DNA of 6,931 nt from Patescibacteria group bacterium. GTDB lineage: Bacteria; Patescibacteriota; Patescibacteriia; Patescibacteriales; GWC2-42-12. The notes beneath the pieces were generated by a model that saw only the letters and a list, made by a program, of their open reading frames with translations, searched no databases and was not told the DNA's origin. The DNA lies in NCBI GenBank assembly GCA_018817545.1, contig JAHITL010000117.1, forward strand, positions 1 through 6,931. Reading direction: 5' to 3'. Shown here one piece after another: positions 1 to 4,635 of the stretch. Within the stretch, counting starts at the first letter, position 1. Each line of letters begins with the position of its first letter. A program made the position numbers and the translations under genes.

Positions 1-2025
1 AATAAATTTAATGATAGTGGCAGTTGCGCGCAGTTTATTAAGCAGGCTAATAAAACAAATATGACATTTAGTAGTATTGTCAGCGCTAACGCGATTAGTA
101 ATATGTCTGGTTATGCTAAAGTTGGTTGGGACAAGAGTGCGGTTAGTTCTTATCCTAATGATTATTATCCTCTAGGTGAAGCTTCAACAATAGGTTTGAC
201 AGCCAGTGTTCTTAACGGTCAATTTGAATCAGTTTTATATAAAAATACAATTGCAACAGATGCTTCTGGAACTCAAAGTGTTATTTATAATACTGATGAG
301 CCTAATTTGCCTACTGATTGGGATTGTGGATATAAAGGTGAAGAAGCTGAAATGCAAAAGTTGGTAGGTGATTTTAAGAATGAAGGGTGTGATGGAATTA
401 ACGCAACAACAACAAACTGCAAGAATTTATTTGAGACATATAAAATAATAAGCAATAAAGCAGAATGTGAAATTATTGATGATCCAATAGAATCGCAAGA
501 TGAAAAAATTTGTTTTAAAAAAGATAATAATGGAGATTGTTATGTTTACGCGCCTGAAGGGAGAAATTTTATTAGATTAACAGCTGGCAATGAAATTTCA
601 ACACTTACTAGTTCTAAGAGTATTCCAGTAGCGTCGTCTAATGAATATATACTTACTGCTTATGTTAATACTGAAAAGATGAGTTTAGGATCAGCAAAAA
701 TAAAAATACAAGAATATAAAGTAGGAAATAATGCAACTAGCACAGAAGTTAAAAATGAAGAAGCAAAAGAAGTGGTAAGTGTTAATTCTTCAAAACCTTG
801 GTCGCTTGAAGTTGGGAAAATTGCAGGAATAGCATTTAAAACTAAAGCAGATACTACTAAAATTAAAGTTATTTTAACAGCGAGTGATGGAAGTAAAGGC
901 GATTATTATTTTGATGATGTAAAAATTAGACCAGTCTTGGAATCAGCAAATTATGGCGTAAGCAGTAAATGGTACACCCCTCAGTCTTGTCGACTTTATC
1001 CAAAAAATGATTCAATGTCTTGCGCTTACAATGATGATTCTGGTATGAGATATAAAGGTTGGTATGGTTATTGTCTTGAATATGATCGCTATCCTGGAGA
1101 TCCAGCTGTTTGTTTGCTTTGGTGGTCTGTGCCACCTGAAACTAATCGTGTAAGCGAATGGTGTGGAGATGGAAAAGTAAATGGCGAAGAAGAATGTGAT
1201 TGTGGTTTTAATAAAGTCGCTTGTGGAAAAATAAGTTCTAACGCAGATGGAACGTCAACAACTACAATAAGTAAAGGTTCAAATATTCTTGATCAATATA
1301 CTTGCGCTAATTGTCATTGGGATGATGGTTGGTGCGGAGATGGAGTCGGTCAAGCAAAAAATGGGGAACATTGTGATTGGAATGAGAAAAGTCCTTTAAA
1401 TCCAATATTAAATAATCAATCTTGTTGGAAGAATACAGCGACTAGTACAAATACAGAATTTAAACATGATGGATATGATGATTATTTATATGGTAGTTTG
1501 GGTTGTAATAATACTAATAATTTTGTGAATCAATGTAAATTTAATATTAGCGGTTGTTCAGATTCTCTTGTTAATAATGCACATACAAGAAAGCAGTGCA
1601 TAGACGCTGGAGGAGTTGTCTGGGCAACTATTGCTGGTAATAATACTGGCTGGCAAGTTACTAATAATGCTGGAGAAATAACAGGAACGGCTGGGAACAA
1701 AAATGCGAATGAAAAAGAGATACTTTATTTTTGTAGATTGAAACTTGGAGATTGTCCTCTTACTACTACAAGTGGCAAGTGGACGAAATATGAGAATTGG
1801 ACTAAGTCGGAGTTTAATAGTTGCTGGAAGCAGTGTGAGGGGGTTTGTAATAGAGGTTGTGACGATGCAGGGTGCACAACAGGGAGTAGACATGATTTTA
1901 AAAATGAATCCTTAGAAACATGTACAGGTAAGGGAGGGAGTATTACTGGTAATTGTTTATCATTTCATTCGTACGATATTTGGTGTACAGCGACTGCTTT
2001 GGTTTCTGAAATTGGATGTTATTAA
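1..2025 (+). CDS. Cysteine-rich secreted/surface protein, 3' part (start lies outside the window)
   Basis: The frame is open from base 1 to the TAA at 2023-2025 (674 codons). The ATG at 61 has no ribosome binding site and sits inside continuous coding sequence (the upstream codons read NKFNDSGSCAQFIKQ), so I treat the gene as truncated by the window edge. About 35 cysteines are visible, which points to an exported, disulfide-bonded protein. Codons about 187-314 look like a jelly-roll, carbohydrate-binding-type domain: alternating beta-strand pattern, starting near GRNFIRLTAG and ending in the typical YYFDDVKIRP strand. Two repeats of the CGDG...GE.CD type (DUF4215/Myxococcus cysteine-rich repeat-like) begin at Cys388 (WCGDGKVNGEEECDCG) and Cys445 (WCGDGVGQAKNGEHCDW). 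A dense cysteine cluster (CWKQCEGVCNRGCDDAGC) lies near the C-terminus. I see no C-terminal membrane anchor or sortase motif. The ligand is unknown; adhesion or cell-cell contact is inference. It lies upstream of secretion-type genes on the same strand. Confidence 0.8.
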   Translation, partial: NKFNDSGSCAQFIKQANKTNMTFSSIVSANAISNMSGYAKVGWDKSAVSSYPNDYYPLGEASTIGLTASVLNGQFESVLYKNTIATDASGTQSVIYNTDEPNLPTDWDCGYKGEEAEMQKLVGDFKNEGCDGINATTTNCKNLFETYKIISNKAECEIIDDPIESQDEKICFKKDNNGDCYVYAPEGRNFIRLTAGNEISTLTSSKSIPVASSNEYILTAYVNTEKMSLGSAKIKIQEYKVGNNATSTEVKNEEAKEVVSVNSSKPWSLEVGKIAGIAFKTKADTTKIKVILTASDGSKGDYYFDDVKIRPVLESANYGVSSKWYTPQSCRLYPKNDSMSCAYNDDSGMRYKGWYGYCLEYDRYPGDPAVCLLWWSVPPETNRVSEWCGDGKVNGEEECDCGFNKVACGKISSNADGTSTTTISKGSNILDQYTCANCHWDDGWCGDGVGQAKNGEHCDWNEKSPLNPILNNQSCWKNTATSTNTEFKHDGYDDYLYGSLGCNNTNNFVNQCKFNISGCSDSLVNNAHTRKQCIDAGGVVWATIAGNNTGWQVTNNAGEITGTAGNKNANEKEILYFCRLKLGDCPLTTTSGKWTKYENWTKSEFNSCWKQCEGVCNRGCDDAGCTTGSRHDFKNESLETCTGKGGSITGNCLSFHSYDIWCTATALVSEIGCY

Positions 2026-2044
2026 ATCGTCTGAATCATTGAAT

Positions 2045-2066
2045 TTAGTGGTCCAGGTAATTAATT
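2045..2066. repeat. Left 22-bp direct repeat bounding the island
   Basis: The segment starts TTAGTGG and ends TAATTAATT, and recurs at 3955-3976 with one difference (C2053 versus T3963). The identity stops abruptly on both sides of each copy. Sequence left of this copy continues as the 3' flank of the surface gene, and sequence right of the other copy continues as the promoter of the 4000 gene. Together they read as one ancestral spacer interrupted by 1888 bp. It may be an att-like site or a product of duplication; no integrase is visible in the island. Confidence 0.75.
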
Positions 2067-2080
2067 GAATTATAAATTTT

Positions 2081-2509
2081 ATGTCCGAGATATTAACCAA
2101 AAACCAATTAAATAAATTATGTAAAAAATATCATATTAATGTTATTTATCTTTTTGGCTCTAGAGCTGAAAATAAAGCGACAAGTCAAAGTGATTATGAT
2201 TTTGCTGTTTTACTAGATGAAAAAGTAAAAGAAAAAGAATATGGACAATATCAAATAAATATTATTTCTGAATTATTAATACTGATAAAAACAGAACGTA
2301 TTGATTTAATTATTTTAAATAATAAAAAAAATCCTTTGCTTTTAAAATATAATATAATTAAACAAGGCAAAGTTCTTTATGAAAAAAATAAAGATGAAAG
2401 AGTTTATTTAGAAGTTGATATTTTAAGAAGATGGTTTGATTGGCAGTATTTTGAAGAAATGTGGGGGAATATTTATATTAAACAAATGGCCAAAGGAAAA
2501 ATATTTTAA
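2081..2509 (+). CDS. mntA: MntA-like minimal nucleotidyltransferase antitoxin
   Basis: A 142-residue protein of the polymerase-beta nucleotidyltransferase superfamily (MNT type). The signature GSX10DXD is exact: Gly26-Ser27, then Asp38 and Asp40 in SDYDFAV; a probable third metal-binding Asp is Asp75 in RIDLIIL. In characterised MntA-HepT systems the antitoxin transfers AMP to a tyrosine of the HEPN toxin and so blocks its RNase activity. The length is normal for the family. The C-terminus (about 105-142) is a charged helical tail. The partner HEPN gene follows 119 bases downstream, whereas in many known pairs the two genes are adjacent or overlap and the toxin comes first. The start ATG at 2081 follows an AT-rich stretch with no Shine-Dalgarno sequence; TATAAA at 2071-2076 is too close for a normal leader, so any promoter there would give a nearly leaderless transcript. 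Family assignment is firm; antitoxin role is inferred from the neighbour. Confidence 0.9.
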   Translation: MSEILTKNQLNKLCKKYHINVIYLFGSRAENKATSQSDYDFAVLLDEKVKEKEYGQYQINIISELLILIKTERIDLIILNNKKNPLLLKYNIIKQGKVLYEKNKDERVYLEVDILRRWFDWQYFEEMWGNIYIKQMAKGKIF

Positions 2510-2527
2510 AAAAATAAAATAAGAGAA

Positions 2528-2582
2528 ATAAGATAAATAAGAAATAAAAATAAGATAAATAAGAAAAATAAGATAAATAAGA
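2528..2582. repeat. Imperfect tandem TAA-rich repeat between antitoxin and toxin genes
   Basis: The 15-mer ATAAGATAAATAAGA occurs exactly at 2528-2542, 2550-2564 and 2568-2582, with start-to-start distances of 22 and 18 bases. The whole spacer 2510-2628 is almost free of C, purine-rich on the plus strand and full of TAA triplets. It has no hairpin and no recognisable ribosome binding site. It could be slippage-generated filler, an operator for the toxin-antitoxin complex, or an unstructured mRNA region controlling toxin translation; the sequence does not decide between these. Confidence 0.75.
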
Positions 2583-2628
2583 ATAATTAAAAATAAGAAA
2601 AGTAAGAAAAATTTTTAAATTTAATAAT

Positions 2629-3054
2629 ATGACAGTAGCAAATTATACTTTAAGAACTCATCAAAATATTTTAAAAGAAAATATTAAAAAATTAGAAAGA
2701 TACAAAAAAAGATTTAATAAAAAAGCATTTTTAAATGATGAATTAGTTATTGATGCTATATGCAAGGCACTTGAAGAAACAATAGAAATAATGTTAACAA
2801 CAGGAAATATGCTTATTGCTCAAAAAGGTTTTAGAAAGCCAGAAAAGAATGATGATGTTTTTGATGTTTTAGCTGATGAAAAAATTTATTCGAAAAATTT
2901 AGCTAATAAATTATGGGGATTAGGAGGTTTTCGTAATATTTTAGTTCATAATTATATAACAATTGATCTTAATTTAGTCTATGATCATTTAGAAAAAGGT
3001 ATTCCTGCTTTTAAAGAATATGCGAAAGCTGTCGCTAAATTTTTAGATAAATAA
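2629..3054 (+). CDS. hepT: HepT-like HEPN-domain RNase toxin (DUF86 type)
   Basis: A 141-residue, predicted all-helical protein with the HEPN catalytic motif RX4HXY seen as RNILVHNY: Arg102, His107 and Tyr109. In studied HepT toxins the Arg and His form the RNase active site in a dimer, and the Tyr is the residue AMPylated by MntA. All key residues are present, so the toxin looks intact. The length matches the family. The cognate MntA-type gene lies immediately upstream. The ATG at 2629 is chosen because it is the first in-frame Met and gives the expected N-terminal helix; no Shine-Dalgarno sequence precedes it (upstream is AAATTTTTAAATTTAATAAT), so translation may be weak or rely on an unstructured leader. 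The physiological role (growth arrest, phage defence, or maintenance of the island) is inference. Confidence 0.9.
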   Translation: MTVANYTLRTHQNILKENIKKLERYKKRFNKKAFLNDELVIDAICKALEETIEIMLTTGNMLIAQKGFRKPEKNDDVFDVLADEKIYSKNLANKLWGLGGFRNILVHNYITIDLNLVYDHLEKGIPAFKEYAKAVAKFLDK

Positions 3055-3064
3055 AAGAATAATA

Positions 3065-3090
3065 AAATTGTCTGAATTATTGAATTTAGT
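3065..3090. repeat. Second copy of the surface-gene 3' flank
   Basis: These 26 bases match 2024-2049, directly after the surface gene stop, with two differences (C/T at the positions equal to 2028 and 2038). The shared core is ATTGAATTTAGT. The MNT/HEPN pair therefore lies between two copies of the same flank, and the copy runs directly into a copy of the promoter found at 3981. Confidence 0.75.
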
Positions 3091-3101
3091 TATGCTATAA
3101 T
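3091..3101 (+). promoter_or_regulatory. Duplicated extended -10 promoter element
   Basis: TATGCTATAAT is an extended -10 (TG-n-TATAAT) and, with the following AAAAAT, is identical over 17 bases (3091-3107) to the promoter at 3981-3997 before the 4000 gene. No good -35 is seen. Here it drives only a gene fragment and possibly the BRO remnant downstream. Confidence 0.55.
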
Positions 3102-3105
3102 AAAA

Positions 3106-3162
3106 ATGGCATGGTTTAATTTAGCAGATAGTTTTGGTTTAACTTTAATTGGATTACATTGA
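3106..3162 (+). pseudogene. Relic of the 4000 membrane-protein gene (18 codons)
   Basis: The reading frame gives MAWFNLADSFGLTLIGLH and then TGA. It corresponds to residues 95-109 (MAWLNLIDSFGLTLI) of the membrane protein encoded at 4000-4626. DNA identity runs from about 3101 to about 3152 against 4277-4329, with a one-base loss near the end. Relative to the intact gene, 286 bases between promoter and codon 95 are missing; the seven bases TAAAAAT occur at both breakpoints (3991-3997 and 4277-4283), so a short-homology deletion explains it. The Met95 codon lies 4 bases after the -10 element, so translation is doubtful. I regard it as debris of a duplication, not a functional peptide. Confidence 0.7.
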
Positions 3163-3208
3163 AAGCTCAAATACAAAATACAAAATACGCGATGCCAATA
3201 TAATAATT

Positions 3209-3466
3209 ATGATTAATAAAAATCAAATTGCTATTTTTCAGGGGAAAAATATTAGAAAAATTATTTTTAATAATGAATGGTGTTTTTCTGTTATTGATGT
3301 AATTGAAGTTTTGACAGATAGTGTAAATTCTCGTGATTATTGGTATAAAATGAAAATTAGAATTAAAGATGAGGCAGGATTTCAACTGTCGACAATTTGT
3401 CGACAGTTGAAAGTAAGAGCGCCTGATGGAAAGTTGCGTGAAACGGATTGTGCCAATTATGATTAA
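3209..3466 (+). pseudogene. Truncated BRO-N domain (antirepressor/DinD-like) gene
   Basis: The frame from ATG 3209 encodes 85 residues beginning MINKNQIAIFQGKNIRK. A longer frame from TTG at 3149 exists, but its first 20 codons overlap the relic of another gene, and the BRO family begins at the later Met. Visible BRO-N features are NNEWCFSVIDVIEVLTDS (about 21-38), RDYWYKMK (42-49) and the signature LSTICRQLK...APDGK...TDCAN (60-83). Family members are DNA-binding proteins of phages, viruses and bacteria, often acting as antirepressors or linked to DNA damage. After TDCAN the normal continuation (usually TEGIFRI-like) is missing: the sequence switches to a second copy of the gene's own 5' end and stops as YD-TAA. 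The second half of the BRO-N fold and any C-terminal domain are therefore absent. Function is probably lost, although a short DNA-binding product cannot be excluded. Confidence 0.75.
3383..3409. other. Perfect 12-bp-stem palindrome inside the BRO coding sequence
   Basis: CAACTGTCGACA at 3383-3394 and its exact reverse complement TGTCGACAGTTG at 3398-3409 flank a 3-base loop (ATT). The palindrome is in frame and encodes residues 59-67, QLSTICRQL, a conserved BRO-N motif. It contains two GTCGAC hexamers. It has no T-run after it, so it is not a typical terminator. It could be a coding coincidence fixed by the protein motif, or a protein binding site or hairpin in DNA or RNA. Confidence 0.8.
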
Positions 3467-3501
3467 TAAAAATCAAATTACTATTTTTCAGAGGTAGAAT
3501 A
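3455..3501 (+). repeat. Second, truncated copy of the BRO gene 5' end
   Basis: These 47 bases match 3205-3251 at an offset of exactly 250 bases with four mismatches (partners of 3230, 3242, 3245 and 3247). The copy would encode MINKNQITIFQR and then TAG at 3495-3497. The first BRO frame runs into it at a shared GCCAAT (3194-3199 and 3452-3457), which suggests a junction formed by short homology. Homology to BRO ends at 3501, one base before the left inverted repeat of the GIY-YIG unit. Confidence 0.8.
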
Positions 3502-3502
3502 A

Positions 3503-3538
3503 CTGTGTCATTGCCCCGCAAGTTGCGGGGCAATCCAG
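3503..3538 (+). repeat. Left 36-bp inverted repeat with internal palindrome
   Basis: The repeat begins CTGTGTCATTGCCCC and ends GGGGCAATCCAG. Its core 3510-3534 is a perfect 12-base inverted repeat (ATTGCCCCGCAA / TTGCGGGGCAAT) around a central G. Its reverse complement is at 3880-3915, so the arm can fold alone or pair with the other arm. It lies upstream of the nuclease gene and may shape its mRNA leader. Confidence 0.9.
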
Positions 3539-3571
3539 GAGTCAGAAGTAGGAATATAAATAAACATTAGG

Positions 3572-3862
3572 ATGGTTGAAAAACAATATTATGTTTATTT
3601 AATGGCTAGCGAAAAAAATGGTACAATATATATAGGAGTAACTTCTAATTTAGTTGATAGAGTTTTTAAACATAAACAAAGTGTATATGATGGATTTACT
3701 AAAAAGTATAAAGTAGATAGATTGGTTTATTATGAAGTTTATGGTGATATTTATGAAGCAATTGGCAGAGAAAAACAATTAAAAAATTGGAAAAGAGATT
3801 GGAAAATGAAATTAATTGAAAAAAATAATTTTGCTTGGCGAGATTTATTTTGTGAAATATAA
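3572..3862 (+). CDS. Solitary GIY-YIG endonuclease (YhbQ/UvrC-N-type single domain)
   Basis: A 96-residue protein consisting of just a GIY-YIG nuclease domain. The two strand motifs are YVY (residues 7-9, in place of GIY) and YIG (20-22, in TIYIGVTSNL). The expected catalytic Arg is Arg30 (LVDRVFKHK), with His34 nearby, and the metal-binding Glu is probably Glu67 in GREKQLKNW. The C-terminal KNWKRDWKMKLI segment is typical of the YhbQ/UPF0213-like small members. Such enzymes cut DNA using one divalent metal; the biological substrate of this subgroup is not established. All key residues are present, so it is probably active. ATG 3572 is preceded by AGG in ATTAGGATG, too close for a good ribosome binding site, and by a weaker AGTAGGAA at 3546-3553. 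The gene lies entirely between 36-bp inverted repeats, which makes these palindromes plausible substrates. Confidence 0.92.
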   Translation: MVEKQYYVYLMASEKNGTIYIGVTSNLVDRVFKHKQSVYDGFTKKYKVDRLVYYEVYGDIYEAIGREKQLKNWKRDWKMKLIEKNNFAWRDLFCEI

Positions 3863-3879
3863 TTTGTACTGCTTAGCTT

Positions 3880-3915
3880 CTGGATTGCCCCGCAAGTTGC
3901 GGGGCAATGACACAG
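3880..3915 (-). repeat. Right 36-bp inverted repeat with internal palindrome
   Basis: The repeat begins CTGGATTGCCCC and ends CAATGACACAG; it is the reverse complement of 3503-3538 except for the central base. The core palindrome is 3884-3908. It starts 17 bases after the nuclease stop and could also slow or end transcription, but no T-run follows directly. An additional 6-bp stem, GACACA/TGTGTC, spans 3909-3924 at its right edge. Confidence 0.9.
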
Positions 3916-3954
3916 AATTGTGTCTTTCATTATTCTTAGTGTTTTTAGCGCTAA

Positions 3955-3976
3955 TTAGTGGTTCAGGTAATTAATT
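3955..3976. repeat. Right 22-bp direct repeat bounding the island
   Basis: It matches 2045-2066 with one mismatch. Left of it (3916-3954) is a short stretch with no recognised content. Right of it the sequence continues into the promoter at 3981 and the 4000 gene, which also appears in the chimeric copy at 3091. Confidence 0.75.
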
Positions 3977-3980
3977 TTAA

Positions 3981-3991
3981 TATGCTATAAT
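3981..3991 (+). promoter_or_regulatory. Extended -10 promoter giving a near-leaderless mRNA
   Basis: TATGCTATAAT contains TG-n-TATAAT with the hexamer at 3986-3991. The ATG of the next gene is at 4000, only 8 bases after the hexamer, so a normal transcription start (about 7 bases downstream) falls on or beside the start codon. No Shine-Dalgarno sequence exists in the gap, and no clear -35 lies 17 bases upstream, as expected for an extended -10. The same element is duplicated at 3091. Confidence 0.65.
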
Positions 3992-3999
3992 AAAAATAT

Positions 4000-4626
4000 A
4001 TGGCGCAAGCAGAAAATATAGATAGCAGATTAATGAATAATAATATTTTAAATTCAGAAGAGGAACAAAATAATGCTTCTAGGGAATTAAAAAAAAGACA
4101 AAGAAAAAATATTAATGAGGATAATGGAAGCGAAGAAAGTGGTGAATCTGAAACTCTTAGAGAAAAAACAATGAAGGCATTACGGATGAAGATGAAATTA
4201 GAAGAAAAAGAAAAAGAAAAGCAAAAATTAGAAGAAGAAATGTCATCTCCTGCAAAGCAAGGTCTTAGTCATTTATTAAAAATGGCATGGCTTAATTTAA
4301 TAGATAGTTTTGGTTTAACTTTAATTTGGATAAATATTCATGTTTTTTTAAAAGGGGTTTTTGGTGGTAGATTATTTTGCGAACTAGGTGAAGAGTGGCT
4401 TCCGAAGCAGGTTGGTCAAGCTGGTAAAGGGAAAGCTGAAAAAACAGTAGGAAAAAGTATTGGGATTGTGGAGGTTGGAGGAGTTTTTTTATTGGACTTA
4501 TTGGTTGGAGTGATTATTTTAGGAGCATTAGCAATATTTCTTTTAATCTGTAATATAATTCAAAATCCGTTGGATTATATAGGAGTGGCATTAAAAATGT
4601 TTTGGAATAAAGTTACAGGGAAATAA
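4000..4626 (+). CDS. Coiled-coil membrane protein of a type IV secretion-like locus
   Basis: A 208-residue protein of no named family that I can assign. Residues 1-90 are hydrophilic and rich in Asn, Glu and Lys; 53-82 (MKMKLEEKEKEKQKLEEE) should form a coiled coil. Residues about 96-122 (MAWLNLIDSFGLTLIWINIHVFL) form a first hydrophobic segment. A loop with CELGEEWLPKQ follows at 128-138, and a strong membrane segment at about 160-187 (GGVFLLDLLVGVIILGALAIFLLICNII). No signal peptide is seen, so the N-terminus is probably cytoplasmic. The gene lies 9 bases before a VirB6/TrbL-like gene, so the two are almost certainly cotranscribed and the product probably works in or with that membrane complex. 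A promoter with extended -10 at 3981-3991 sits directly before the ATG. A degraded piece of this gene is present at 3101-3152. Similar small proteins beside VirB6-like genes occur in Patescibacteria as far as I recall. Confidence 0.8.
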   Translation: MAQAENIDSRLMNNNILNSEEEQNNASRELKKRQRKNINEDNGSEESGESETLREKTMKALRMKMKLEEKEKEKQKLEEEMSSPAKQGLSHLLKMAWLNLIDSFGLTLIWINIHVFLKGVFGGRLFCELGEEWLPKQVGQAGKGKAEKTVGKSIGIVEVGGVFLLDLLVGVIILGALAIFLLICNIIQNPLDYIGVALKMFWNKVTGK

Positions 4627-4635
4627 ATTTTATAA

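Larger units (their letters stand above)
3503..3915 (+). mobile_element. Putative GIY-YIG nuclease unit with inverted terminal repeats
   Basis: A 413-bp unit consists of a single gene (3572-3862) between two 36-bp inverted repeats that differ only at the central base of the palindrome. The repeats are clearly GC-rich in an AT-rich setting. The left end abuts the truncated second BRO copy. No target-site duplication beyond two bases is convincing. Solitary small GIY-YIG genes are often found near repetitive palindromes in bacterial genomes (my general knowledge); that this unit moves as a whole is inference. Confidence 0.55.

Noticed and set aside
61..63. ATG at 61 as the true start of the surface protein
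   Set aside because: The frame is open to base 1, the upstream codons look like the same protein, and there is no ribosome binding site; the gene most likely begins outside the window.
926..1893. Minus-strand open frames opposite the surface protein (926-1135 and 1558-1893)
   Set aside because: They lie fully opposite a convincing coding sequence, have unconvincing composition and no recognisable motifs; they are antisense shadows.
3199..3204. TATAAT before the BRO ATG as a promoter
   Set aside because: It has no extended -10 TG at the right place and no -35 at 16-18 bases; in this AT-rich DNA the hexamer is expected by chance.
3149..3208. Upstream TTG start extending the BRO frame by 20 codons
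   Set aside because: These codons overlap the relic of the 4000 gene and a low-complexity ACAAAATACAAAATAC stretch; BRO homology begins at the ATG at 3209.
3167..3385. Minus-strand open frame opposite the BRO remnant
   Set aside because: It is antisense to a recognisable BRO-N sequence, with a low-complexity Ile/Asn-rich product and no domain.
3503..3915. CRISPR-like array or terminator pair
   Set aside because: There are only two copies in inverted orientation, no spacers of regular size, and no T-run after either palindrome.
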